From: Tetramitus jugosus
Lineage: Eukaryota; Heterolobosea; Eutetramitea; Acrasida; Vahlkampfiidae
Length of the DNA stretch: 64,000 bases
NCBI GenBank assembly: GCA_937625935.1
Contig: OW569350.1
Location: 310,001-374,000, forward strand
Direction: 5' to 3'
Of the stretch, positions 17,992 through 28,034 are shown piece by piece. Numbering within the stretch: position 1 is the stretch's first letter; every line of letters begins with the position of its first letter. A program made the translations under genes and the position numbers. The notes beneath the pieces are model-generated. The model had not been told where the DNA came from and searched no databases. It worked only from the letters and a program-made list of their open reading frames with translations.

Positions 17992-20370
17992 ATGTCATAC
18001 TCTGCACAGATGGATGATAGTCGTATTGATCATGAAGATGACTATGACGCTCATAGAATGAATGACAATGAACTCGAAGACTTTGACGAAGAAGAGTACA
18101 ATTTTAAGGAGCCAAAACCAAAGCCTATTGTCTTTTGGAGCATTATTATCACATTCTTTGTGCTTGTTCTAGTGAGTGTCGTGTTTGCACTCTTGTTTGC
18201 CACTGGTCTCATCAAGAACAGGTGGGAGGATGTGACACCAGAGAGACAAGACATCAAGTTCAATATACCATTAGAGGCCGTTTTCACTTCGATGACTGCT
18301 GGATTTTTGGCATTGTTTGTCATGACATTCCTGACTTATCGTGTGTTGAACACTGATTGTGGTATCAATGAAGAGAAGGGTGGTAGAATGTATCAGATCA
18401 GTTTGGATATTGCTGAGGGAGCACGTGCCTTTTTGATTCGTGAATTCCAAGTGTTGGGTGTGTTTGTCATTATCGTGGCACTTTCACTCTTGTTGGTCGA
18501 TTCATCAAAGTACAGAATCCCAACTCCATTGTGCTTTATTGGTGGTGCTGTGACTTCTGCCTTGACTTCCATTATTGGTATGTCTATTGCTACGGCTGCC
18601 AATGTGAGAACTGCAAATGCTGCAAGACAGGGATTGAACCCTGCTTTGAGAGTTGCTTTCAATGCTGGATCCGTCATGGGCTTGTCCGTTGTCGGTCTAG
18701 GTCTCGTTTCTCTGTCTGCCTTTTATTTGATCTTTAGAAATTTGAGTGCTTTGGCCGGTTTCGGTTTTGGTGCCTCTTCTATTGCTCTGTTTGCTCGTGT
18801 CGGTGGTGGTATTTATACCAAGGCTGCTGATGTTGGTGCTGATTTGGTCGGTAAGGTCGAAGCCAACATTCCAGAAGACGATCCAAGAAACCCTGCTGTG
18901 ATTGCTGATAACGTTGGTGACAATGTTGGTGATGTTGCTGGTATGGGTGCTGATTTGTTCGAGTCCTACGTCGGTTCTATTATTGCCTGTGCTACTTTGG
19001 GTGCTCAATTCTTTGGTCCTGCTGGTGTCGCTGCTCCATTCTACTTGTCAGCTGGAGGTATCTTGTGTTCTATTATTGGTAGTGCTCTCGTGTCTACTAA
19101 GGAGTCCACCAATCCTGAGGAAGATGTTCAAAGCAAGTTGTTGTTTGCCATCAGAAAGGGTATTTTCTCTGCTGCTGCCATGAATGTGTTGTTGGGTGCC
19201 TTGATCATCTTCTTGTTGTTCGATCCTGCTACTCAAGCATGGGGTATTTTCTTGTGCTTTGTTATTGGATTGGTCGCTGGTGTTTTGATCGGTTTGGCCA
19301 CAGAGTACTGTACATCATTTGCCTATAGGCCAACTCAATCTATTGCTGAGGCAGGTATCACTGGTCCTGCTCCTGTTATTATCAAGGGATTGTCCATTGG
19401 TATGATCTCCACCGTTGCCCCTGTTATTATTATTGTTATTTCTATTGTTGCTGCTGTGTTGTTGGGTGACTGTGCTGGTGGTTCATGCAGCGGTAATGCA
19501 GGAACCGGAATTTATGGTATTGCTATTGCTGCCGTTGGTATGTTGAGCACTTTGGGTGTCACATTGGCAACTGATGCCTATGGCCCAATCGCCGATAATG
19601 CTGGAGGTATTGCTGAGATGGCTGAATTGCCTGCAGAAGTTCGTGAGAAGACTGATGCATTGGATGCTTTGGGTAATACTACTGCTGCAACGGGCAAGGG
19701 TTTTGCCATTGGATCTGCTGTGTTGACTGCTTTGGCATTGATGAATGCCTTCACTCGTGCTGCTGGTATTACTTCAGTTGATTTGTTGCAAAAAGAAGTG
19801 ATTGCTGGATTGTTGATCGGTACTTGCTTGCCATTTATTTTTGCTGCATTGACCATGACAGCTGTTGGTGATGCTGCTATGGCTATTATCTATGAAGTTA
19901 GAAGACAATTCAGAGAAATTGATGGATTGTTGGAGGGCAGAAAGGGTGTTAAGGCTGAGCATAAGAAGTGTGTTGATATTGCAACCAAGGCATCTTTGAG
20001 AAAGATGATTGCTCCTGGTCTTTTGGCTGTTCTTGCGCCAATTGCTATTGGTTTGGCCGGTAGACAAGCAATGTTGGCTGGTATGTTGTGTGGTGCTATT
20101 GCATCTGGTTTCTTGCTCGCTGTCACCATGTCCAACGCTGGTGGTGCCTGGGATAACGCCAAGAAGTACATTGAAGCCAACAAGTTGAAGCATCCAGAAA
20201 CTGGTGAATTGCTACCAAAGGGATCCGAGGCTCACAAGGCAGCTGTCGTTGGTGACACTGTTGGTGATCCATTCAAGGATACTTCTGGTCCTTCATTGAA
20301 CATCTTGATCAAGCTCATGACTGTCATTTCTCTTGTCATTGCTCCTCTATTGAAGAGATTGTATGCTTAG
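17992..20370 (+). CDS. K+-dependent proton-pumping inorganic pyrophosphatase (type I H+-PPase)
   Basis: This 792-residue protein has about 16 hydrophobic segments and the conserved catalytic loops [19 protein letters not shown] (from about residue 297), [17 protein letters not shown] and a final [14 protein letters not shown]. It hydrolyses cytosolic pyrophosphate and pumps H+ into acidocalcisomes or vacuoles. At the K+ switch site the sequence reads [10 protein letters not shown] (near 561); Ala rather than Lys marks the K+-dependent type I class found in plants and many protists. The N-terminus is acidic. The ATG at 17992 is the first Met in frame. Third positions are T-rich (GGT, GCT, ATT), as expected for a strongly expressed gene. 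Confidence 0.96.
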   Translation: MSYSAQMDDSRIDHEDDYDAHRMNDNELEDFDEEEYNFKEPKPKPIVFWSIIITFFVLVLVSVVFALLFATGLIKNRWEDVTPERQDIKFNIPLEAVFTSMTAGFLALFVMTFLTYRVLNTDCGINEEKGGRMYQISLDIAEGARAFLIREFQVLGVFVIIVALSLLLVDSSKYRIPTPLCFIGGAVTSALTSIIGMSIATAANVRTANAARQGLNPALRVAFNAGSVMGLSVVGLGLVSLSAFYLIFRNLSALAGFGFGASSIALFARVGGGIYTKAADVGADLVGKVEANIPEDDPRNPAVIADNVGDNVGDVAGMGADLFESYVGSIIACATLGAQFFGPAGVAAPFYLSAGGILCSIIGSALVSTKESTNPEEDVQSKLLFAIRKGIFSAAAMNVLLGALIIFLLFDPATQAWGIFLCFVIGLVAGVLIGLATEYCTSFAYRPTQSIAEAGITGPAPVIIKGLSIGMISTVAPVIIIVISIVAAVLLGDCAGGSCSGNAGTGIYGIAIAAVGMLSTLGVTLATDAYGPIADNAGGIAEMAELPAEVREKTDALDALGNTTAATGKGFAIGSAVLTALALMNAFTRAAGITSVDLLQKEVIAGLLIGTCLPFIFAALTMTAVGDAAMAIIYEVRRQFREIDGLLEGRKGVKAEHKKCVDIATKASLRKMIAPGLLAVLAPIAIGLAGRQAMLAGMLCGAIASGFLLAVTMSNAGGAWDNAKKYIEANKLKHPETGELLPKGSEAHKAAVVGDTVGDPFKDTSGPSLNILIKLMTVISLVIAPLLKRLYA

Positions 20371-20556
20371 GGTGTATGTACAAACACTGGTACCTGCTTC
20401 ATGCACAAACAACAAATTATATTATACGTAGGACATCCCTATTTGAAATAAAACAACCCATCTTTTGGCCAAAAGCAAGCACAACTTGAGATATTTTTCA
20501 CTTCAACAAAAAAACACATAATAGAGATCTCTCGCAACTCAACAATAATAATAATT

Positions 20557-21096
20557 ATGACAATCACTGAAGAATCCATTCTATCGGCACTCCAACAAAA
20601 CAGTGGAGAAGGCAAAATTGACTACGTTGCCATTGCCAAGCAACTCAAGGAAAGGTTCGAATCGAGTAACACTGATAAGAGCAATCACTTCATTCACATT
20701 GATCAACTGAGATCCATCATTGATGAACTGAATATTAATGCACCACAAGAGGTCATTGAAGAAGCCATCATGGTAGGTGATGTGAATGAAGATGGTATAA
20801 ACATTGAGTTTTACGAGTTTATTGGTGCTATCGTGTCTGATTTGGAAGATGAGGATGAACAGGGTGATATTCGAAGAGCGTTCGAACTGTTTGAACAAAA
20901 ATCATCGTCGAGCGATGAGGAGAATCCTGTGATTGTAGGTTCCGATGATTTGTTGAGAGCTCTGAGGTCATCGTTCAGACCAGTCAACGAACAACAATTG
21001 GAGCTATTGTTGGATGGCTTTGAGTCAGTGAGGCCCAACGAGTATAACTTTGGTAATTTCTTGGTGTTGTATCACGCTGCTGAAGATGTCATCTAA
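20557..21096 (+). CDS. EF-hand-like protein
   Basis: The protein has 179 residues and a calmodulin/centrin-like helical layout. One recognisable loop is DVNEDGINIEFYEFI near residue 75, which has D, N, D, G in the right order but one extra residue before the closing Glu, so Ca2+ binding is doubtful. A first loop near 40 (TDKSNHFIHIDQLRSII) and a third near 110 are more degenerate. It may be a Ca2+ sensor relic or a scaffold light-chain-like protein. AATAAA overlaps the end of the stop codon. Confidence 0.7.
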   Translation: MTITEESILSALQQNSGEGKIDYVAIAKQLKERFESSNTDKSNHFIHIDQLRSIIDELNINAPQEVIEEAIMVGDVNEDGINIEFYEFIGAIVSDLEDEDEQGDIRRAFELFEQKSSSSDEENPVIVGSDDLLRALRSSFRPVNEQQLELLLDGFESVRPNEYNFGNFLVLYHAAEDVI

Positions 21097-21265
21097 ATAA
21101 ATTCACAACCACTTACAATTCCCTGTGTTGATTTTTTGGTTCACAAGCAATTCGTTCTGTTCAACTTGGGCGCGAACTCTGGTTGCTTGTTCCACAAAAA
21201 CAGAACACCACAGAACGCAACAGAAAAGAACACAACACTGCCAAAGAACGTAAACCACCTAATAA

Positions 21266-24200
21266 ATGGACATTAGAATCATAGAAAGAGAAACAAAGGA
21301 TCCAACTGAAATGTCTCCTATTCCATTGAGCGAGCTGTTGGACCAGAGTGAATTGGATCAAGTGGACGAAGCGCTGGAAGAGTTGTGGGACGACAGTGGG
21401 AGCCAGAGTGATGACAGCGCTGCTGCCGATACAGAAAAGTTAATCTCGCGTGAGAGTGATGCTGACAAGGTTCGTCGTCTGTTGTCGACAAAGTATGACA
21501 ATATGACATTGCTGCACCATCAATTGAATTACTCTCCATTGAGTTGGATGTTTGTGTCAAAGAGTGTACGATATTGTTGTGACGAGTGTGATCGCATGCT
21601 TGGAGCATATGAGCGACGGTACACGTGCATTGACTGTGGTAATTTTGACTTGTGTTCCGGGTGTTATCCAGAGGTGTTTGCAAGACACAATGAAGAAAAG
21701 CATTTGAATAAGGTGACTCAACAGGTGGAGAACTATTTTGCACAAATTACTGAAAAGCCCTATCATTCCAAGATGTCAATTACAAATGAAGATTGCAGTG
21801 CTAAGATTATGATCAATGCTCTCAAGTACTACTCAGAGCGACCTGCGTTCGGAGAAAGATTGTATAACATAGATCAAGTGAGTGGAAAGAAGGATTATCT
21901 GGATGCTTATCAATGGTTTAGCTTTGGCCAAATGTTGAAGAGAGTCGAGAATATTGCCAGCGGTATGATGAACTACCTGAGCCCAAGGGATTTTGTGGGC
22001 ATTTGTGCACCAAGTGGATGTGATTGGGTCGCAATCGACTTTGCATGCTTAAGGCAATCTTTTGTGACTGTACCAATACCGCACAATATGATGCCAGACG
22101 ACATCAGCTGCACAATGTCGAACTCGTCGATAAAAGCACTATTCTTTGCCTCTGAATACTTGAAAATAGTCATAGACGCACTGGCCGTGCAAGAGATGCC
22201 CGATTTCAAGTACATGATCCAAATCGATGGTGTGCACTCAGAGTCTGTACTTGCTCAAATTGAAACCATACGTACCAAGTATCCTCATATTCAATTTCTG
22301 AGTCTGAATCAGATCGAGAGCCAAGGTGAGGGTAATCCAGTGGACCTAGTTCCAACTGCTCAGGAGGATATTGTGACAGTCGTTTACACCAGCGGCTCTA
22401 CGGGTACACCAAAAGGAGCTGTATTTACAGATAGAATTTGGACTTTGGAACTATCTGATGCATACTCTACAGTGTTTCCTCGAGTAACTGTTTGCATATT
22501 CCCAATGTCTCACATGAGCGGTCGATTAGCGGTGCAGAAATCTATTGTTGCTGGAGGCAAAATTGGCTTCCCGACTCAAGACATGAGCACTCTGTTTGAA
22601 GACATTCGACTCATATCACCTTCTATTCTCTCTCTTGTACCACGAGTAGCAGATATGATCTATCAACATTATCAAAAGGAATTCTTCCAAGAACGTTCGT
22701 TGAATCCTGGTAAAAAGGAATCAATAATTGGAAGAAGAGTTAGAAATAGGATGAGAAATATGTTTGGTCATCGATTGGTTCGAATGACTATTGGTTCTGC
22801 ACCTTCCAATCCCAGAGTGGTATTGCTTCTGAAGCAAATATTCACCATTCCAATTATCGAAGGATATGGAAGCACAGAAGGAGGAAGCATATCATTGGAA
22901 GGTGTAAAACGCACAGAGACAGACATCAAGTTGCTTGATGTGCCTGAGTTAAATTATTTGTCGACTGATGAGCCTTATCCTCGTGGTGAGCTCTGCGTCA
23001 AGTCTAATATTACTATAAGTCAATATTACAAAAACCCAGAGGCGACTCAAGCTCATTTTGATGAGGACGGTTATTTCAAGACTGGGGATATCGTAGAATT
23101 ACGACCTAGAAACGAAATTGTATTAATCGACAGGAAGAACTTTATATTCAAGCTATCCAATGGAGAATTTGTCTCTCCGTCGAGGTTAGAGCTGATGTTT
23201 TCATCCAGTCCTTTCATTCAACAGATGTTTATCCATGGAGATTCGCTCTACTCATATCTCGTAGCTGTTGTTGTGCCTAATGATTCAGTTGTTCAAACTT
23301 GGATGAAGGACAACAATATCAACGAGGACCAGAAGATTGATGACCTGAAGCGTGTCATACGAAAAGAACTCCAGGAAATTGCATTGAAGAATCAGATACG
23401 TTCATATGAGATTCCTCGGGACTTTATAATCGATTTTACAGGATTCAAGGAGAATGGCCTCCTCACAATATCAAACAAGTTGGCTCGAGCAAAACTGAAG
23501 CAGTATTACTGGAAGCAGTTAAACGAAGTGTACGAGAAAATCTCAGAGATTCAAGATTTAAAGCTGGCTCAGCAGTATCAACGTGAGGGAACTGTAACTG
23601 AATTAGTCAAATCTGCTGTGGAAGTTGTTCTCGGCATGGATATCTTGGAACCGGAGACAAGTTACTTCATGCAGTTGGGTGGAGACTCGATATCTGCTGT
23701 AAGATTAGTTTCATTAATTCAACAATCATGCAACGTATCCATACCTCTCTCAATGGTAATTGACCCAACAGTAAGTGTTCGTATGTTGCAATTGTACACC
23801 GAGACAATCGGAGACAGTGTATCAACTGACAAAGAGAGTGAGACACAAGAAATGTTACGTTCGGAGGATATTCATTTAGGCACGAAAACAATTCAATTGC
23901 TCACAAATCTTCCAATGGCTCGAAGCAAGGGCACTTGTAATATCTTACTCACGGGAGCAAACGGTTACCTCGGCAGATTCATTCTCTCATCTTTGCTCAA
24001 AGCATTACCGGACTGTACAATATATGCAATGGTAAGAGCCATCGATGATAGCTCGGCAGCAGAGAAACTTGTTAGCAGCTTCTATGGACGTTTGGATATC
24101 AAGGATACTCCTGTGACTGTTGTTCGAGGAGATATCTCAAAGGATCGATTCGGATTAACCGATGAAGAATACTCGAAATTATCTGAGTCGATTGATGTTG

Positions 24201-25066
24201 TCGTACACAATGCCGCTCTTGTTAATCATGCATTTAGTTATGATGACTTATTCTCAACTAATGTCAAAGGTACAGAAGAAGTTATCCAATTTGCTGCCAC
24301 AGATCATAGGAAAGCTATTCACTATATTTCATCCATCAGTTCCTATGGTAATTTAACAGGTTATCTATTGGAAGATACTGACATGAGGCTAAGTAATGAT
24401 AGACCGAAGCGCAGAGGTTACTCAACATCCAAATGGGCAAGTGAAATATTGATTGAACGCGCTAGAGAGTATGGCATCACAGCTACCATCATTAGACCTA
24501 CGTTGATGTTAGGAGATCACCTAAATGGAGACTCAAACATTTCGGACTGGTTTGTGCGACTCCTGACAGGCGTTGTTGAGACCAAACTGTGTCCTACATC
24601 CTTCTACACACCTAACCAAAGCATCTGTTTCGATGCTATCCCTGTTGACTATGCCTCTGATATTGTAGCGAATATTGTGAAGCGGGAGATAGAAGGAGAA
24701 CTGGACTACTACCGTTTTAACCTTGTGAGCAAGCAAGATGAAACCACTGTAAGTTTGGACACAATATTCAGCTGGGTCGAATCATACGGCCACTCATTGA
24801 AAAGGGTTTCTCACTATGATCAATGGTATGAGCAAATTTGTAACAAGATTGTCGAATCCCATTCGAAGAGTCGAGCACTGCCCCCTTGGTCCCTCTTGCC
24901 AATGTTACGTTCTTTTAAACACCCAATTGGACTCAAAGGAAGCCACTATTCAGACCTGAACACTCAATCTGTGACAGGTCCTTCAACTCAGAGTCTGATA
25001 GATGAAGATATCATTCACAAGATCCTCAAGTTCCTGATTGATCGTCAAGTGTTGGATCAGTTGTAA
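21266..25066 (+). CDS. ZZ-finger carboxylic acid reductase-like protein (adenylation, carrier, thioester reductase)
   Basis: The protein has 1266 residues. An N-terminal ZZ-type zinc finger lies near 102-150, with Cys pairs CDEC, CIDC and CSGC, then His residues. The adenylation domain shows TSGSTGTPKG (about 375) and GYGSTEGG (about 532). A carrier domain follows with the phosphopantetheine-attachment Ser in LGGDSISAVRL (about 806). The C-terminal short-chain-dehydrogenase-type reductase has LLTGANGYLGRF (about 893) and the active-site YSTSKW (about 1051). The A-T-R order matches carboxylic acid reductases and aminoadipate reductases, which activate an acid with ATP, load it on the carrier and release an aldehyde with NADPH. 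The acid substrate cannot be told. A ZZ finger on such an enzyme is unusual. Confidence 0.88.
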   Translation: MDIRIIERETKDPTEMSPIPLSELLDQSELDQVDEALEELWDDSGSQSDDSAAADTEKLISRESDADKVRRLLSTKYDNMTLLHHQLNYSPLSWMFVSKSVRYCCDECDRMLGAYERRYTCIDCGNFDLCSGCYPEVFARHNEEKHLNKVTQQVENYFAQITEKPYHSKMSITNEDCSAKIMINALKYYSERPAFGERLYNIDQVSGKKDYLDAYQWFSFGQMLKRVENIASGMMNYLSPRDFVGICAPSGCDWVAIDFACLRQSFVTVPIPHNMMPDDISCTMSNSSIKALFFASEYLKIVIDALAVQEMPDFKYMIQIDGVHSESVLAQIETIRTKYPHIQFLSLNQIESQGEGNPVDLVPTAQEDIVTVVYTSGSTGTPKGAVFTDRIWTLELSDAYSTVFPRVTVCIFPMSHMSGRLAVQKSIVAGGKIGFPTQDMSTLFEDIRLISPSILSLVPRVADMIYQHYQKEFFQERSLNPGKKESIIGRRVRNRMRNMFGHRLVRMTIGSAPSNPRVVLLLKQIFTIPIIEGYGSTEGGSISLEGVKRTETDIKLLDVPELNYLSTDEPYPRGELCVKSNITISQYYKNPEATQAHFDEDGYFKTGDIVELRPRNEIVLIDRKNFIFKLSNGEFVSPSRLELMFSSSPFIQQMFIHGDSLYSYLVAVVVPNDSVVQTWMKDNNINEDQKIDDLKRVIRKELQEIALKNQIRSYEIPRDFIIDFTGFKENGLLTISNKLARAKLKQYYWKQLNEVYEKISEIQDLKLAQQYQREGTVTELVKSAVEVVLGMDILEPETSYFMQLGGDSISAVRLVSLIQQSCNVSIPLSMVIDPTVSVRMLQLYTETIGDSVSTDKESETQEMLRSEDIHLGTKTIQLLTNLPMARSKGTCNILLTGANGYLGRFILSSLLKALPDCTIYAMVRAIDDSSAAEKLVSSFYGRLDIKDTPVTVVRGDISKDRFGLTDEEYSKLSESIDVVVHNAALVNHAFSYDDLFSTNVKGTEEVIQFAATDHRKAIHYISSISSYGNLTGYLLEDTDMRLSNDRPKRRGYSTSKWASEILIERAREYGITATIIRPTLMLGDHLNGDSNISDWFVRLLTGVVETKLCPTSFYTPNQSICFDAIPVDYASDIVANIVKREIEGELDYYRFNLVSKQDETTVSLDTIFSWVESYGHSLKRVSHYDQWYEQICNKIVESHSKSRALPPWSLLPMLRSFKHPIGLKGSHYSDLNTQSVTGPSTQSLIDEDIIHKILKFLIDRQVLDQL

Positions 25067-25421
25067 GCTGGATGATCGTGACTGCAAACGTCAAACATCA
25101 GTCAGACTTCAAATCGGTACCACTATCCCACGTCCAAAAAGCCTGATAGGAACAAACTCAGAACTCAACGATCAAAAGTCACACAATAAAAAGCAACAAC
25201 CACCTCGAGTATTCCGTGCCACTTGACCTACATTCCAAAAATTTACCAACAATAGCACTCGAAAGAAAAATACGTATTTTCCTACACACCAACACGAGAG
25301 CAAACCAACCAACGAACAAATCGCTCGACCGACCACACAAAACATCAAAAAGAGGAGCGCCACCACTGAACAATCTTTCCATCAACCGACCGACTACTCG
25401 CCGCATCATGAAAATTGAGAA
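25067..25421 (+). promoter_or_regulatory. 5' flank and leader of the PAS-domain gene
   Basis: These 355 bp lie between the reductase stop and the PAS start. They are rich in CAA/ACC repeats, like other leaders in this window. I see no gene, RNA or mobile element in them. Open frames here are short and of low complexity. Confidence 0.35.
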
Positions 25422-27983
25422 ATGACAAACAACAATACCAACGCCACCAACAATACGAATAACAATGCCAATTGCTTGTCCTCCATATTTCAACCATTGA
25501 CCACACCCTTGATCAACATTCACCCTGGAAATACTGCCACTGCCGGGATTCGCATTCCGTCTACCACTGCAGTCAACAGTCAAGCCATGCCACAGCAGCA
25601 ACCGCAGCAACAACATCAACCATTTGTTCCCTATTACTTGAGAACGGATTTACCAGCGAACCGAACCAGCAAAAAAAGGAGCTCGGCTAGTATCTCCGCC
25701 TCCGCGGCATCTCGCGCTGTCGCAAGTGCTTCTTCACCAACGGTCGCTACATCGATGACACCAACACCCCTCTCAAGCTCAAGTAGCTCGTCCAATGTAA
25801 ATGTAGCTCCAACGGCAGCAATAGCTCCCACAACATCTACCATCACAACGCCCCATACAATAACCACAACAACAACAACAAATACAACATTAACCAACAA
25901 TAAGGGCAAAAACAAAAGCTCAGCTACAAACAACAATAATAATAAGAGCTCCTCTTCAGGAGACAACAACAATGAACTGTTTGACATTTCAGGCAGCATG
26001 AAGCGCCAAGAGCAAATTCTCAACATTATCAAACAAATTCAGCTTCAACAGCAACAACAACAACAATTGTATCAACGACAGCAACAACAACGAAGGCTAC
26101 AACAAGACCAACAAGAGAACCCTCACATGCACCAAGTCTCTGTCAGCGCCATTCGTAACCAACTCACTAGTCACTCTCAACAACAACAACAACAACAACA
26201 GCAAGCTCTCTCATCTACCAACAACACTTTATCTTCACAACAACTACAACAACAACAACAATATTTACCTCATGCAAACTATCAATTGACACCAACTGTC
26301 AATCAAATGATTCGTCAATGGGAGAGAAAAATTGATGAGAAGAGACAAGAGCAGTTGGAACAACAGTTTTTGAACCAATATTATAGACATCGATTCATGC
26401 ATCATCCTCATTCACATCATGCACATCATCCTCCCTCACAGTATCATCACTATCATCACTATCACCATCATCATCCATCATCATCATCATCAGCAGCAGC
26501 ACCACCATCATCATCATCATCATCATCATCATCGTCATCACAATATCATCATTCACATAATCCATATGGATATCATCACTTTTCATCACCCTATCATCAC
26601 TACTATGCCAACAATATGAAAAAGCAAATGAACAACAATGGTAACAATCACAATCATAATAATAGTAATAATAATAGTAGTAGTAGTATGATGATGGTTG
26701 ATGATGGAGAGATATCACCTACGACGAGCACAACATCCGAATCGACATCTTCCACCATTGATGAATTGAGTGAAATCATGTATTCATCCACTAGTATCAC
26801 CAATTATAATAGTCATCACATGAATCATAGTATGAATAGTAATAGTAACAGTATGCATGGTCATTTTTCATCGAATACTGGTGCACCAGCACCTTCTTCC
26901 TCTCCATTCGATGGTAATAATAACAATACAACAAATACACTACCGAGCTTAAAATCACTCAATCTTCCACCATTGAACCTTCCTCCATTCCTCTCTCAAA
27001 ATACCAACAATACTACTACTAATATTCATAATAATAATAATATTCATAGTAATAATAACAATAATAATAATAATAATGCTAGTATGGAAGATACGAGTAT
27101 TCATAGTAACAACAATAACAATAGCAGTAACAATAGTCATAATAGTAACAATAGTAATTTTGCATCATTTGGTAGCATGACTCCGAGATCACTCAGTGCA
27201 CGATCATCGTCCAATCGATCCTCAGAAGCCGCATCACCTCGCATCATGTCTCATCGAGTGCGCAGTTCACCTAGGCACTGTCCCTATCCAATGCCAAGCT
27301 ACTCTCCTGTTCATTCACCTAGGTCAAGCAACAATTACAACAATAGTGGAGCACTTACGCCAGTGATGACGACTTCGATCGATTTGATGCCAATGAGTCA
27401 CCAGACCATTACTCCACCATTGAGTGTGAGCACGAGTGCGGCAGCAACCATTACGATACCGTCGACATCCTTTTTACACCAACCGTTTGCAAGTCCATCG
27501 TCATCGACCAGTGGCCCTTGTTCGACAACGACATCGAGAAGCTCTCCGACGGTCAATCAATCGATGCAACAACAAGATTTGTTCCAAGCCGTGTTCCGTC
27601 ACACACCAATCCCAATGGCCATCGTTACCATGAATGGTGTGTTTGTGGCAGTGAATCACGCGTTTGTGCACATGCTAGGCTATTCTTCAGAGGAGAATTT
27701 CAAGGATAAGGATACTGGTTTATTTACATTGCAGAGATTTGGGGAAAAGGTGTTTCTTCATCAATTGTTGCAAGCAACAAATAACGGCAACAACAGTCAA
27801 CAACTAAGAGGTATGAGTCGTCATGATGATGCCATGATGGAGGAGTCTCCATCGTTTGTGCAAAAGTTCCTGCACAAGAACGGTAAGCTTGTTGTAGCGA
27901 GCAATACGGCGAGCGTTATTGAAAATGTATTCGGAGAGGCTAAACTGCTTCTTCACACAGTCACACAGTATCATTATCTCTAA
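25422..27983 (+). CDS. PAS-domain protein with extensive homopolymer tracts
   Basis: Of 853 residues, about 700 are low complexity: Gln runs (near 208-290), His/Ser runs (325-390) and long Asn runs (410-580), interspersed with Ser/Pro. The only folded unit seen is a C-terminal PAS domain from about 717 (LFQAVFRHTPIPMAIVTMNG, then VNHAFVHMLGYSSEE), the N-terminal half of the typical PAS sensor fold. Similar PAS proteins with long disordered leaders act in transcription or signalling in amoebae, but nothing here fixes the ligand or partner. The repeats are not simple DNA-level tandem repeats; codons vary (CAA/CAG, AAC/AAT). AATAAA overlaps the stop. Confidence 0.8.
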   Translation: MTNNNTNATNNTNNNANCLSSIFQPLTTPLINIHPGNTATAGIRIPSTTAVNSQAMPQQQPQQQHQPFVPYYLRTDLPANRTSKKRSSASISASAASRAVASASSPTVATSMTPTPLSSSSSSSNVNVAPTAAIAPTTSTITTPHTITTTTTTNTTLTNNKGKNKSSATNNNNNKSSSSGDNNNELFDISGSMKRQEQILNIIKQIQLQQQQQQQLYQRQQQQRRLQQDQQENPHMHQVSVSAIRNQLTSHSQQQQQQQQQALSSTNNTLSSQQLQQQQQYLPHANYQLTPTVNQMIRQWERKIDEKRQEQLEQQFLNQYYRHRFMHHPHSHHAHHPPSQYHHYHHYHHHHPSSSSSAAAPPSSSSSSSSSSSQYHHSHNPYGYHHFSSPYHHYYANNMKKQMNNNGNNHNHNNSNNNSSSSMMMVDDGEISPTTSTTSESTSSTIDELSEIMYSSTSITNYNSHHMNHSMNSNSNSMHGHFSSNTGAPAPSSSPFDGNNNNTTNTLPSLKSLNLPPLNLPPFLSQNTNNTTTNIHNNNNIHSNNNNNNNNNASMEDTSIHSNNNNNSSNNSHNSNNSNFASFGSMTPRSLSARSSSNRSSEAASPRIMSHRVRSSPRHCPYPMPSYSPVHSPRSSNNYNNSGALTPVMTTSIDLMPMSHQTITPPLSVSTSAAATITIPSTSFLHQPFASPSSSTSGPCSTTTSRSSPTVNQSMQQQDLFQAVFRHTPIPMAIVTMNGVFVAVNHAFVHMLGYSSEENFKDKDTGLFTLQRFGEKVFLHQLLQATNNGNNSQQLRGMSRHDDAMMEESPSFVQKFLHKNGKLVVASNTASVIENVFGEAKLLLHTVTQYHYL

Positions 27984-28034
27984 TAAATATGATTTCCTAG
28001 GTCTTACAATAAGAAGAATCAGTGAGTTGTTTGT

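Noticed and set aside
26395-26718. Minus-strand frame rich in Tyr, Met and Asp opposite the PAS gene
   Set aside because: It is the complement of His/Ser codon runs on the plus strand, with no independent coding sign.
25422-27200. CRISPR-like or satellite repeats in the CAA/CAT/AAT-rich tracts
   Set aside because: The repeats are in-frame amino-acid homopolymers with variable codons and no spacer structure.
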